A program made the position numbers and the translations under genes. A stretch of DNA of 64,000 nt, taken from the NCBI RefSeq assembly GCF_900090295.1, contig NZ_LT607753.1, positions 5,952,001 to 6,016,000 of the forward strand. Direction: 5' to 3'. Each line of letters starts with the position of its first letter. Within the stretch, counting starts at the first letter, position 1. The notes below the pieces were generated by a model. The model worked only from the letters and a program-made list of their open reading frames with translations, was not told the DNA's origin and searched no databases. Positions 55,229-63,528 of the stretch are shown here, in pieces. This DNA comes from Micromonospora coxensis (GTDB lineage: Bacteria > Actinomycetota > Actinomycetes > Mycobacteriales > Micromonosporaceae).

Positions 55229-55498
55229 TCAGATGCCGCGCAGGTGCTGGGACACCCGCGGGTGCCGGTCGCGGGCCTGGGCGGCCCGCTGTGACGCGTC
55301 GACCTCCGGCGCGGCGTCGATGCCGGCGGAGCGGGCCACCTCGGTGCCGTTGGCGTAGTCCACCGGCGGCAGCGCGCGCAACGCCTGGAGCACCTCCGGC
55401 GGCGCGCCCTCCCGTTCGGCCTCGCGCACGACGTCGTCCTTCTCCGCCGGGTAGTCCAGGCTCGACAGGTACTGCAGGACGTCGGTGTAACTCGCCAT
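55229..55498 (-). CDS. DUF2795 protein
   Basis: An 89-residue protein matching the small actinobacterial DUF2795 family: YTDVLQYLSSLDYPAEKDDVVREAEREGAP, then VLQALRALPPVDYANGTEV. ATG 55498 is chosen over a longer in-frame start because family members begin this way and GGGAG lies upstream. Function is unknown. The C-terminal 20 residues are basic. Confidence 0.85.
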   Translation of the reverse strand: MASYTDVLQYLSSLDYPAEKDDVVREAEREGAPPEVLQALRALPPVDYANGTEVARSAGIDAAPEVDASQRAAQARDRHPRVSQHLRGI

Positions 55499-55653
55499 GG
55501 CGTGAGCTCCCTCGCCGCCTCGATATCCGGTCACGACCGGCGCCGGTTACCCCCTCGGCCCGGCCTCACGCGCCGCCCGGGCGGAAATCCGCGCCGTTTC
55601 CGACGCCCCGTCGCGGGTACGCGAGCCCTCCGACGTCGAGGGGAGCGCGCCCG

Positions 55654-56067
55654 ATGAACTACGACACCTTCGTCGACCAGGTGGCCCGGCGCAGCCGGGT
55701 CGACTCCGAGCGGGCCGTGGCGTTGATCCACGCCACCCTGGAGACGCTGACCGAGCGGTTGACCGGGGGTGAGGTGCTCGACCTCGCCACCCAGCTCCCG
55801 ACGCCGTTGCAACTGGTCCTCAAACCCACCCCGAGCACCGAGGCGGCCGACCGGTTCGGCGCCGCCGAGTTCGTCGCCCGGGTCGGGCGGCGGGCGGGGA
55901 TCGACGAGCCGGCGGCCCGCGACGCCGTACGGGCGGTCTTCACCACCCTGCGCGAGGCGGTCAGCGGCGGCGAGTTCGACGACCTGGTGGGCCAGTTCCC
56001 GCGCGACTACCGGGAGCTGGTGGAGCCGGCGCTGGCCCCCGGCGCGAGCGTGCTGCGCCGCGCCTGA
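55654..56067 (+). CDS. DUF2267 family protein
   Basis: A 137-residue paralogue of the protein at 11988. Repeat one is FVDQVARRSRVDSERAVALI and repeat two FVARVGRRAGIDEPAARDAV, each followed by a TLRE/TLTERLTGGEV-type helix. The ribosome site GAGGGGAG precedes ATG 55654. Function is unknown. It is divergent from the DUF2795 gene. Confidence 0.85.
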   Translation: MNYDTFVDQVARRSRVDSERAVALIHATLETLTERLTGGEVLDLATQLPTPLQLVLKPTPSTEAADRFGAAEFVARVGRRAGIDEPAARDAVRAVFTTLREAVSGGEFDDLVGQFPRDYRELVEPALAPGASVLRRA

Positions 56068-56179
56068 GCGGGCGTCCCGCAGGGGGTGGCGCGTGGACAC
56101 GCACACAGCCGTTGACCAGGGCAACCAGCTGGTGTGCCGGATTGGCGGCCGGTCTGAGCCTGCCCTAACCTTGACCGCA

Positions 56180-56276
56180 CGAGGGGAGTACTTCCCACGA
56201 ACCATGCCGGTCAGTACGGCGTGCTCCAGGCACGCCTCGGGTGGTTGCCCACGAAGTGTGGGTGAAGGAGACCTCG
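56180..56276 (+). ncRNA. yybP-ykoY family manganese riboswitch
   Basis: The leader of the TerC-family gene carries the conserved parts of this class: GGGGAGTA right after the closing stem (56183-56190), GGTCAGTACGGC in the middle, and AAGGAGACCTC at the 3' side. The closing stem pairs CGAGG (56180-56184) with CCTCG (56272-56276). The class senses Mn2+ and commonly precedes TerC/Alx or P-type ATPase genes, as here. The call comes from consensus recognition by eye; a covariance-model search would settle it. Confidence 0.8.
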
Positions 56277-56300
56277 AACATGGCACGGTGTTCGAGGAGG
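56272..56300 (+). promoter_or_regulatory. Riboswitch expression platform sequestering the ribosome site
   Basis: CCTCGAACA (56272-56280) can pair with TGTTCGAGG (56289-56297), a 9-bp hairpin that covers part of the ribosome site GAGGAGG (56294-56300). The CCTCG segment is also the 3' strand of the riboswitch closing stem, so the two structures exclude each other. Formation of the Mn2+-bound aptamer would free the ribosome site. Confidence 0.65.
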
Positions 56301-56304
56301 CTCC

Positions 56305-57321
56305 ATGACGGATGTGTCGTACCTGGCCGCCGATCTCCAGTCGGTCGGCACGCCCACGCTCTGGGCGGTCACCATCGCGGGCGTGCTCGCCCTGCTGGTG
56401 CTCGACTTCCTGGTGACCCGCCGCCCGCACGAGGTCTCGCTCAAGGAGGCCCTCGGCTGGTCGGCGTTCTACATCGCCCTGCCGCTGGCCTTCGGCGGCT
56501 GGATCTGGGCGCGCTACGGCTCGCAACAGGGAGTGGAGTACCTCACCGGTTACCTGGTCGAGAAGTCCCTCTCGGTCGACAACCTCTTCGTCTTCATGCT
56601 GCTGCTGGCCGCCTTCGCGGTGCCGGCCGTGCTGGCCCAGCGGGTGCTGCTCTACGGCATCGCCGGCGCGCTCGTGCTCCGCGCGATCTTCATCGCGCTG
56701 GGCGCCGCCGCCCTGCAGACCCTCGACTTCGCCTTCCTGCTCTTCGCCGTCATCCTGATCGTCACCGCGATCAAGCTGCTGCGCGACGCCCTCTCCGGGC
56801 ACGAGCAGGAGGTCGACATCAACAAGATGCGCTCGGTGCGGCTGCTGCGCCGGTTCATGCCGGTGGTCGACGAGTACCACGGCACGAAGATGACCATCCG
56901 GCAGAACGGCAGGCGGGCGCTCACCCCGCTCGCCCTCGTGGTGGTCGCGGTCCTCGCCACCGACGTGGTCTTCGCGGTCGACTCGGTGCCCGCCGTCTAC
57001 GGCATCACCGAGGACCCGTACCTGGTCTTCGCCACCAACGCCTTCGCCCTGCTCGGCCTGCGTGCGCTCTACTTCGTGCTGCACGCCGCGCTGAGCCGGC
57101 TGGTCCACCTCAGCTACGGCCTGGCGGTCATCCTGGCCTTCATCGGCGTCAAGCTGGGCCTGCACTGGGCGCACGGCATCTGGAAGGGCGTGCCGGAGAT
57201 CCCGACGCTGGCCTCCCTCGGCGTCATCATCGGCGTGCTGGTGGTGGTCACCCTCACCAGCCTGCGCGCCACCCGCGACCAGCGCCCCGGCGACCGTGAG
57301 GTGGTCGCCGAGCGGCGCTGA
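56305..57321 (+). CDS. TerC/Alx-family integral membrane protein
   Basis: A 338-residue membrane protein with about nine helices. YLVEKSLSVDNLFVFMLL near residue 90 and VLATDVVFAVDSVPAVYGI near residue 220 are the paired TerC signature segments with acidic residues inside helices. NAFALLGLRALYFVL follows. Alx/TerC members export Mn2+ or help metalate exported proteins. The riboswitch ahead of it and its 4-nt spacing from the ribosome site support manganese control at the level of translation. Confidence 0.92.
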   Translation: MTDVSYLAADLQSVGTPTLWAVTIAGVLALLVLDFLVTRRPHEVSLKEALGWSAFYIALPLAFGGWIWARYGSQQGVEYLTGYLVEKSLSVDNLFVFMLLLAAFAVPAVLAQRVLLYGIAGALVLRAIFIALGAAALQTLDFAFLLFAVILIVTAIKLLRDALSGHEQEVDINKMRSVRLLRRFMPVVDEYHGTKMTIRQNGRRALTPLALVVVAVLATDVVFAVDSVPAVYGITEDPYLVFATNAFALLGLRALYFVLHAALSRLVHLSYGLAVILAFIGVKLGLHWAHGIWKGVPEIPTLASLGVIIGVLVVVTLTSLRATRDQRPGDREVVAERR

Positions 57322-57403
57322 CGCGGGCGGTCCCCCCGGTCGCCGCCGGCCGGGGTACCCGCGAACGCCTCCGCCCGCCGGGCGGCGGTGGTACGACTGA
57401 CGG

Positions 57404-58003
57404 GTGGGAATCGTGTCACCGGGCTTCCAGGGCCGGCGCCGCTCCAGCGGGCCGGCCCTGCCGCCGGGGCAGTACCTGACCGAGGACTTCCCGGTGCTGT
57501 CGGCCGGGCCGACGCCGAAGGTGCCGCTGGACACCTGGGAGTTCGTGCTCGGCGCCGAGTCCGGCGCGGAGTTCCGCTGGAGCTGGCCGGAGTTCACCGG
57601 CCTGCCGCAGGAGACGCCGACGGTGGACATCCACTGCGTCACCCGCTGGTCCAAGCTGGGCACCAGCTGGCAGGGCGTCTCGCTGGACGCCCTGCTCGAC
57701 GGCGTGGACACCGCCGCCCGGTACGCGCTGGTCCACTCGTACGGCGGGTACACCACCAACCTGCCCCTGGACGACCTGCGCGGCGGCCGGGCGTGGGTGG
57801 TGCACACGTACGACGGCGCGCCGCTGCCGGCCGCGCACGGCGGCCCGGCCCGGCTGCTGGTGCCGCACCTGTACCTGTGGAAGTCCGCGAAGTGGGTGCG
57901 CGGCATCCGGCTGCTCGTCGACGACCAGCCGGGCTTCTGGGAGACGGCCGGCTACCACGACTACGGCGACCCGTGGCGCGAGCAGCGCTACCAGGGCGAC
58001 TGA
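57404..58003 (+). CDS. Molybdopterin-dependent oxidoreductase (sulfite oxidase/MsrP-like)
   Basis: A 199-residue single-domain oxidoreductase of the sulfite oxidase fold. The molybdenum-ligand Cys is in VDIHCVTRWSKLGTSWQG near residue 78; HSYGGYTTNLPLDDLRGG and GPARLLVPHLYLWKSAKWVRG are typical downstream cofactor-binding segments. It lacks a signal peptide and a heme or dimerisation domain, so it is a cytosolic compact member. GTG start. It is the first of three tightly spaced genes with a flavin reductase, which likely supplies or accepts electrons. Confidence 0.9.
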   Translation: MGIVSPGFQGRRRSSGPALPPGQYLTEDFPVLSAGPTPKVPLDTWEFVLGAESGAEFRWSWPEFTGLPQETPTVDIHCVTRWSKLGTSWQGVSLDALLDGVDTAARYALVHSYGGYTTNLPLDDLRGGRAWVVHTYDGAPLPAAHGGPARLLVPHLYLWKSAKWVRGIRLLVDDQPGFWETAGYHDYGDPWREQRYQGD

Positions 58004-58004
58004 G

Positions 58005-58766
58005 GTGACCGCGCCCACCACCGGCCCTCCGGTGGCCGCCCCGCTGACCTGGCGGGTGGCCCGGCTGGCGCACCGCCGGGCCGAGACCCCGACCGCGCAG
58101 ACCCTGGTCCTCGACGTGCCGGGCTGGCCGGGGCACCTGCCGGGGCAGCACGTCGACGTGCGGTTGACCGCCGAGGACGGCTACCAGGCCGCCCGGTCGT
58201 ACTCGCTGGCCGGGCCGGCCGACGGGGAACGGATCGCGCTGACCGTGCAGCGGGTGCCCGACGGCGAGGTGTCGCCGTACCTGATCGACACCTGGGCCGA
58301 GGGTGACCCGGTCGAGGTGCGCGGCCCGGTCGGCGGCTGGTTCGTCTGGCGGCCGCAGGAGAGCGCGCCGGTGCTGCTGGTGGCCGGCGGCTCCGGGGTG
58401 GTGCCGTTGATGGCGATGGTCCGCGCCCGGCGGGCCGCCGGCAGCCGGGCGCCGTTCCGGCTGATCTACTCGGTGCGCACCCCGGCCGACGTCATCTACG
58501 CCGACGAGCTGCGCCGCCGCGTCCGCGACGACCACGGCCTGGACGTGGCGTACGTGTACACCCGGCAGGCGCCCGAGGGGTGGCGGGGCGAACCGCACCG
58601 GATCGGGCTGGCCGACGTCAACACCCACGGCTGGCCGCCGGAGCTGGAGCCGCTCTGCTACGTCTGCGGCCCCACCGGCTTCGTGGAGACCGTCGCGGAC
58701 CTGCTGGTCGGGCTGGGACACCCGACCCGGCGGGTGCGCACCGAACGCTTCGACCCCACCGGTTGA
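58005..58766 (+). CDS. Ferredoxin-NAD(P)H reductase-like flavoprotein
   Basis: A 253-residue FNR-fold protein. The FAD-binding RSYSLAG lies near residue 66, VAGGSGVVPLMAMVR near residue 127 binds the pyridine nucleotide, and CYVCGPTGFVETVADLL near residue 218 is the C-terminal NAD motif. No iron-sulfur domain is attached. Immediately downstream of the molybdopterin protein, it probably acts as its electron-transfer partner. GTG start one nt after the previous stop. Confidence 0.9.
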   Translation: MTAPTTGPPVAAPLTWRVARLAHRRAETPTAQTLVLDVPGWPGHLPGQHVDVRLTAEDGYQAARSYSLAGPADGERIALTVQRVPDGEVSPYLIDTWAEGDPVEVRGPVGGWFVWRPQESAPVLLVAGGSGVVPLMAMVRARRAAGSRAPFRLIYSVRTPADVIYADELRRRVRDDHGLDVAYVYTRQAPEGWRGEPHRIGLADVNTHGWPPELEPLCYVCGPTGFVETVADLLVGLGHPTRRVRTERFDPTG

Positions 58767-58782
58767 ACGGCGAGGAGATCCG

Positions 58783-59070
58783 ATGACCGACCTGTCCTAC
58801 CTGGACGGCAACATGCTCGACGGTCCGCTGCGCGAACTCTTCGCCGTCGACCTGAGCGCCGCCACCGGGCGCTGCGACAACTGCGGGATGCGCGGCCCGG
58901 TGGCGGGACTGCACGTCTTCTCCCACGCCCCCGGCCTGGTGGCCCGCTGCCCGTCCTGCGCCGAGGTGATGCTGCGGCTGGTCCGCGCTCCCGACCGGGC
59001 CTGGCTGGACCTGCGCGGCGCCACCTTCCTCCAGGTACCGATGCCGCTGGACCGGCCACCGTCGCGCTGA
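58783..59070 (+). CDS. Small zinc-ribbon protein (DUF6510-like)
   Basis: A 95-residue protein with two CxxC knuckles, CDNCGMRGPVAGLHVF and ARCPSCAEVMLRLV, which together could bind one zinc. DLSYLDGNMLDGPLRELF at the N-terminus is characteristic of the family that accompanies molybdopterin oxidoreductase/flavin reductase pairs in actinobacteria. Function is unknown. It is the third gene of the operon, preceded by GAGGAG. Confidence 0.8.
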   Translation: MTDLSYLDGNMLDGPLRELFAVDLSAATGRCDNCGMRGPVAGLHVFSHAPGLVARCPSCAEVMLRLVRAPDRAWLDLRGATFLQVPMPLDRPPSR

Positions 59071-59148
59071 GCGCCGCCGGTCGGGCCGTGCCGGTCCGGT
59101 CGTATCCCGCTGGACAGCGCGGCGGGCGGCCCGCGAGAGTGGTCCGCC

Positions 59149-59679
59149 GTGAGACACCTGCGCACCGCCGGCGTCGTCGGCATCCGCCGTCCCCGGCCCA
59201 CCGACGCCGCCGAGTTCGTCGCCGCCGCCCGGCGCAGCCGCGAGCTGCACCATCCCTGGCTCGCCGCGCCGGACACCCCACAGGCGTTCGCCGCGTACCT
59301 GGCCAAGAGCCGCCGCCGCGACCAGCAGAGCTTCCTCATCTGCGACCGGCCGAGTGGGCGCCTCGCCGGCTACGTCAACATCAGCGGGATCATCATGGGC
59401 CCGTTGCGCGGCGGTTTCATGGGCTACGCCGCGTTCCTGCCGTACGCCGGGACGGGACACGCCTCGACCGGCGTCGGGCTGGTGCTGGCGCACGCCTTCG
59501 ACACGCTCGGCCTGCACCGGGTGGAGGCGAACATCCAGCCGGGCAACGAGCCCTCGCGGCGGCTGGCCCGCAGGCTCGGCTTCCGGCAGGAGGGGTACTC
59601 GCCGGACTACCTGTTCATCGACGGCGCCTGGCGCGACCACGAGCGCTGGGCGATCACCGCCCCGCCGTCCGACGGCTGA
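59149..59679 (+). CDS. RimJ/RimL-type GNAT acetyltransferase
   Basis: A 176-residue GNAT. The acetyl-CoA region is ASTGVGLVLAHAFDTLGLHR, followed by VEANIQPGNEPSRRLARRLGF and EGYSPDYLFIDGAWRDHERW, the RimJ/RimL C-terminal pattern. Family members acetylate N-termini of ribosomal proteins or small amines; the target is unknown. GTG 59149 is the start. Confidence 0.88.
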   Translation: MRHLRTAGVVGIRRPRPTDAAEFVAAARRSRELHHPWLAAPDTPQAFAAYLAKSRRRDQQSFLICDRPSGRLAGYVNISGIIMGPLRGGFMGYAAFLPYAGTGHASTGVGLVLAHAFDTLGLHRVEANIQPGNEPSRRLARRLGFRQEGYSPDYLFIDGAWRDHERWAITAPPSDG

Positions 59680-59681
59680 GC

Positions 59682-59708
59682 GCCGGGGCGGCCCACGACC
59701 GCCCCGGC
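59682..59708. terminator. Bidirectional stem-loop between convergent genes
   Basis: A perfect 10-bp stem, GCCGGGGCGG (59682-59691) with CCGCCCCGGC (59699-59708), and a 7-nt loop. It fills the 34-bp gap between the GNAT stop and the stop of the convergent small basic protein gene. Confidence 0.7.
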
Positions 59709-59713
59709 CCCGC

Positions 59714-59875
59714 TCAGCGGCCCGGCCCGCGCGCCTCCCGGCGCTGCCCGCCGAGCCGCTCGATGCGGCCCTGCTTGTGCTCCACCCGCCGGCGCTGGCG
59801 GGGCGTGAGCTGCTTGCGCCCGCTCTGCCTCAGGTAGATCGGCTGTCGCTGGTCGTTGGACATCGGCATGGTCAT
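59714..59875 (-). CDS. Small basic protein
   Basis: A 53-residue, strongly basic protein (MTMPMSNDQRQPIYLRQSGR, then TPRQRRRVEHKQGRIERL). ATG 59875 follows GGAGGGAGGACAG, a good ribosome site. It resembles short actinobacterial hypothetical proteins likely to bind nucleic acid, but I do not recognise a named family. Confidence 0.6.
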   Translation of the reverse strand: MTMPMSNDQRQPIYLRQSGRKQLTPRQRRRVEHKQGRIERLGGQRREARGPGR

Positions 59876-59956
59876 GGGGCTGTCCTCCCTCCGGCCGGAG
59901 CTGACGGTGGACCACCACGCTGCGCCGATGCCGGGTGAGCCGACCCCACCCGGGAA

Positions 59957-59988
59957 GGGTGAGGCGGCGGCCGGCCGCCGCCTCACCC
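59957..59988 (-). terminator. 32-nt perfect palindrome after the secreted protein gene
   Basis: GGGTGAGGCGGCGGCC (59957-59972) and GGCCGCCGCCTCACCC (59973-59988) form a 16+16 perfect palindrome with no spacer, two nt past the stop of the leftward secreted-protein gene (59991). In RNA it folds to a long GC hairpin with a minimal loop and fits a terminator. Confidence 0.8.
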
Positions 59989-59990
59989 GG

Positions 59991-61073
59991 TCAGATCCGG
60001 GAGGTGAAGGCGGCCAGGAACCGGTGCGGGGTGATCACCCCGGCGTTGTCGAAGCAGACGACGTCCACCTCGGCGTCGAGCGCGTACGACCACGGCTGGG
60101 TCAGGTGGCAGTAGTGCGACCCGCTGCCCTGCGCCACCACCTGGGCGTGCGTCTCCTTGGCTCCGAGCTGCGGGAACGTGGCCAGGTACCGGCCGGCCGG
60201 CGCGATCGCCACGACGCTGTTGACGCCGACGCCGAGCACCGAGTTGTCGTTGGTCGGGCCGCCGACGGCGGTGCCCAGGTGACCGAAGCGGGTCGGCGGG
60301 GCGAGCGAGCCGATCACCGACCGGTCCCGGTGGTACGACAGGGTGAAGTCGCTGTCGGCCGCCGCGCCGGCCTGGTCGAAGCAGTTGACGTACACCACCA
60401 CGTCGGCGCCCGAGGCGAACCACTGCAGCACCTTGCACCGGCGCTGCGCCGCGTTCGGATGCACGGCGGTGACCTGCACACCGCCGGCGAGCACGCCGGC
60501 CAGCCCGACCCCCGGCAGCTTCACCGAGTACTGCCCGAGCAGCAGGTGGGCCACCCCGTTCGCCACGCCGGTCGAGTTGTACGACTGGGCGAGCCCGCCG
60601 CCGGACTGGTGCACCCAGGCGTGGGAGGTGCCCGCCGGCAGCACCCCGGAGCTGGTCGTCCAGAGCACGGTGAAGGGCGTGTCGTCGCGCTCGCCGCCCG
60701 GCTTGTGGCACTGCACGTCGACGATCTGGTCCGCCCCGGACTGGTACCAGCGGACCACCTCGCAGTAGTGGCCGGTCCGGTTCACCGGGGTCACGTGCGG
60801 CACGCCGCGCGAGCCGGCGCCGATCTGCGGGAACCGGACCAGGAACCGGCCCGGCGCGATCTTGGCGCCCTGCGCCCAGGCGGCGGGGAAGGCCGTCTTC
60901 CAACTGCCCCACTGCCGGCTGGTGTCGAGCACCGTCCACGCCGGCACGGTCGGGTCCTTGACGTACGCGAAGCCCCACCGGTCGGCGGTGGCCGCCGCCG
61001 CCGGAGCGGCGGTGAGCGCGCCGACCGCCAGGACGGTGGAGAGCGCGGCGGCAGCGAGCGAACGCAGTCGCAT
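59991..61073 (-). CDS. Secreted protein with three Cys-paired repeats
   Basis: A 360-residue exported protein. A signal peptide occupies residues 1-~28 (MRLRSLAAAALSTVLAVGAL, cleavage after APAAAA). The mature part contains three related ~90-120-residue units. Each has a CxVxxW-like strand, a GADxxVxVxC strand and a DxxFxLxY-like strand: HYCEVVRWYQSGADQIVDVQ, RRCKVLQWFASGADVVVYVN, and HYCHLTQPW...AEVDVVCFDNAG. Paired Cys in each unit suggest one disulfide per repeat. Function is unknown; similar secreted proteins occur in Streptomyces and Micromonospora. Confidence 0.8.
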   Translation of the reverse strand: MRLRSLAAAALSTVLAVGALTAAPAAAATADRWGFAYVKDPTVPAWTVLDTSRQWGSWKTAFPAAWAQGAKIAPGRFLVRFPQIGAGSRGVPHVTPVNRTGHYCEVVRWYQSGADQIVDVQCHKPGGERDDTPFTVLWTTSSGVLPAGTSHAWVHQSGGGLAQSYNSTGVANGVAHLLLGQYSVKLPGVGLAGVLAGGVQVTAVHPNAAQRRCKVLQWFASGADVVVYVNCFDQAGAAADSDFTLSYHRDRSVIGSLAPPTRFGHLGTAVGGPTNDNSVLGVGVNSVVAIAPAGRYLATFPQLGAKETHAQVVAQGSGSHYCHLTQPWSYALDAEVDVVCFDNAGVITPHRFLAAFTSRI

Positions 61074-61332
61074 GTTTCCTCCTGTGACGAGAGCCGTGTG
61101 TCGCCCAGGAGCGTGCGCCGCCGCCGACCCGGTCACTGTCGGCTACCGCACCATGACGTGTCGGGTGTGCGCCGCTGTCAACTCCCCGGCTTCGGGAACG
61201 CGACCGGGGACCGGTGGCCGGCATCCTCACCCCGTCCGGCGACGTCTGTCCATGTCCATCGCCCTCGATCAGCGGGTTCCACCCGGACCGGGTGATGCCC
61301 GGCTCGCCCCCGGCCCTCCTACCGTGGGCACC

Positions 61333-63486
61333 ATGGCTGCCGTCCGCCCGACCCCGGCCGACCCGATGCCGGGCGTGTTCGTCGCCGACCGCGAGACCGG
61401 TGACCAGCGTGCTTTGCCACCCGAGCTGGGCCCGGACTCGATGGCCGTGCTCAGCGGCCCCACCTTCATGTACTCCGACCGCGCCGGGGACGTGCCGCCC
61501 GGCGGCATCGGTGGTCTGGTCCACCTGGACACCCGCCTGATCAGCGGCTGGGTGCTCACCATCGACGGCAACCGGCTGCTGGTGCTGCGCGCCGAGACCA
61601 TCGACCACTACTCCGCGCAGTTCATCCTCACCAGCCCCGCGCTGCCCGGGCTCGCGCCGGACACCGTCGGCGTGCGCCGGCTGCGCTACCTGGGGCAGGG
61701 CTTCCACGAGCGGATCGAGCTGCTGTCGTACAAGGGCGAGCCGTGCGCCGTCGAGCTGCGGCTGGCCGTGCGCGCCGACTTCGCCGACCTGTTCGAGATC
61801 AAGTCCGGGGTGCGCGACCGGTCCGAATCGATCCTGCGCCAGCACACCCCGGAACAGCTCTTCTTCTCCTACGACCACGAGGACTTCTCCGCCTGGACCA
61901 CGGTGCGCTGCTCGATCCCGGCCGACCGGGTCGAGGGCGACGACCTGGTGTGGCGGGTGACGCTGCAACCCCGCCAGCAGTGGCAACTCGACCTGCGCGT
62001 GCCGCTGCCACCCGGGATGGGCGTCGTCGAGACCGGGCGCGCCGACTTCGCCGAGGTCATCCACGGCCGCCGGAACGACCCGATCCGGCGCTGGATCGAG
62101 ACCCGGGCGAAGCTGCGCAGCGACCACCCGAGCCTGGAGCGGGCCATCCGGCAGTCCCGCTACGACCTGGCCGCGCTGCGGCTGGACCTGGAGGTCCGGG
62201 GCCAGCGCATCATGCTGCCCGGCGCCGGCCTGCCCTGGTTCCTCACCCTCTTCGGCCGGGACACCCTGATCACCGCGTACCAGACCCTGACGGCCGGGCC
62301 GATGCTCGCCCAGGGCGCGCTGTTGGCGCTGGCCCGGCTGCAGGGGCGGCGCTGCGACAACTTCACCGACGAGGAGCCGGGCCGGATCCTGCACGAGGTG
62401 CGCAGCGGCGAGCTGACCCGCACCGGCCGCAAGCCGTACGCCCCGTACTACGGCACCGCCGACGCCACCCAGCTGTGGCTGATCCTGCTGTCCGAGTACT
62501 GGCGCTGGACCGGCGACCACGACCTGGTCCGGTCACTGCGGGACAACGCCCTGGCCGCGCTGAACTGGATCGACCACTTCGGCGACCGGGACGGCGACGG
62601 CTACGTCGAGTACGCCACCCGCTCGCCGGAAGGGCTGGGCAACCAGTGCTGGCGCGACTCGCCGGACGGGGTCCGCTTCTCCGACGGCCGGATCCCGGTG
62701 CTGCCCGTCGCCACCTGCGAGATCCAGGGCTACACGTACGACGCGAAGCTGCGCCTGGCGGAGCTGGCCGACGGTCCGCTGGCCGATCCGGCGCTGGCGG
62801 CCCGGCTGCGCGAGGAGGCGGCCGGGCTGTACGAGCGGTTCAACCGGGACTTCTGGCTCGACGAGCGCGGCGGCTTCTACGCCGTCGGGCTGGACGGCGA
62901 CAAGAACCCGATCGACTCCAAGACCTCGAACATGGGGCACCTGCTGTGGAGCGGCATCGTCCCGCCGGAGCGGGCCGAGCGGGTGGTGCGCCAGCTGATG
63001 CACCCCGACATGTTCTCCGGCTGGGGCATCCGCACCCTGTCCCGCGAGGACCGGCCGTTCAACGCCCTCGGCTACCACCTGGGCACCGTCTGGCCGCACG
63101 ACAACTCCCTCGCCGTGCTCGGGATGAGCCGCTACGGCTTCCGGGCCGAGGCGAACCGGGTGAGCCTGGCCCTGCTCGACGTCGCCGACCAGTTCGACCA
63201 CCGGCTGCCGGAGGCGCTGAGCGGGTACCCGCGCGACCGCACCCTGTTCGCCGTGCCGTACCCGACGGCGTGCAGCCCGCAGGCCTGGGCCGCCGGCGCG
63301 CCGCTGGCCGTGGCCCGGGCGATGGCGGGCCTGGAGCCGGTGGACGGCCGGCTGGTGCTCGACCCGGACATCCCGCCGGAGGTGGGCCGGATCCACGTCG
63401 ACGGCGTGCGCGCGTTCGGCCGGCTGTGGGAGATCGAGGCGATCGGCCGGACCGGACACGTCCGACTCCAGGACGCCCGGCCCTGA
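61333..63486 (+). CDS. Glycogen debranching-type enzyme (amylo-alpha-1,6-glucosidase family)
   Basis: A 717-residue protein. The N-terminal ~230 residues form the GDE_N_bis-like beta domain (FMYSDRAGDVPPGGIGGLVHLDTRLISGW region), joined to an (alpha/alpha)6 barrel: PWFLTLFGRDTLITAYQTL, PYYGTADATQLWLILLSEYW, NQCWRDSPDGVRFSDG and LGTVWPHDNSLAVLGM. This family cleaves alpha-glucosidic branches in glycogen-like polymers, although the exact activity of actinobacterial members is largely inferred. ATG 61333 is preferred; ATG 61252 is an in-frame alternative, and neither has a strong ribosome site. Confidence 0.85.
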   Translation: MAAVRPTPADPMPGVFVADRETGDQRALPPELGPDSMAVLSGPTFMYSDRAGDVPPGGIGGLVHLDTRLISGWVLTIDGNRLLVLRAETIDHYSAQFILTSPALPGLAPDTVGVRRLRYLGQGFHERIELLSYKGEPCAVELRLAVRADFADLFEIKSGVRDRSESILRQHTPEQLFFSYDHEDFSAWTTVRCSIPADRVEGDDLVWRVTLQPRQQWQLDLRVPLPPGMGVVETGRADFAEVIHGRRNDPIRRWIETRAKLRSDHPSLERAIRQSRYDLAALRLDLEVRGQRIMLPGAGLPWFLTLFGRDTLITAYQTLTAGPMLAQGALLALARLQGRRCDNFTDEEPGRILHEVRSGELTRTGRKPYAPYYGTADATQLWLILLSEYWRWTGDHDLVRSLRDNALAALNWIDHFGDRDGDGYVEYATRSPEGLGNQCWRDSPDGVRFSDGRIPVLPVATCEIQGYTYDAKLRLAELADGPLADPALAARLREEAAGLYERFNRDFWLDERGGFYAVGLDGDKNPIDSKTSNMGHLLWSGIVPPERAERVVRQLMHPDMFSGWGIRTLSREDRPFNALGYHLGTVWPHDNSLAVLGMSRYGFRAEANRVSLALLDVADQFDHRLPEALSGYPRDRTLFAVPYPTACSPQAWAAGAPLAVARAMAGLEPVDGRLVLDPDIPPEVGRIHVDGVRAFGRLWEIEAIGRTGHVRLQDARP

Positions 63487-63528
63487 CCGGCACGTTTGCC
63501 GGGGCGGGCGACGGGAACGGCAGCGGGC

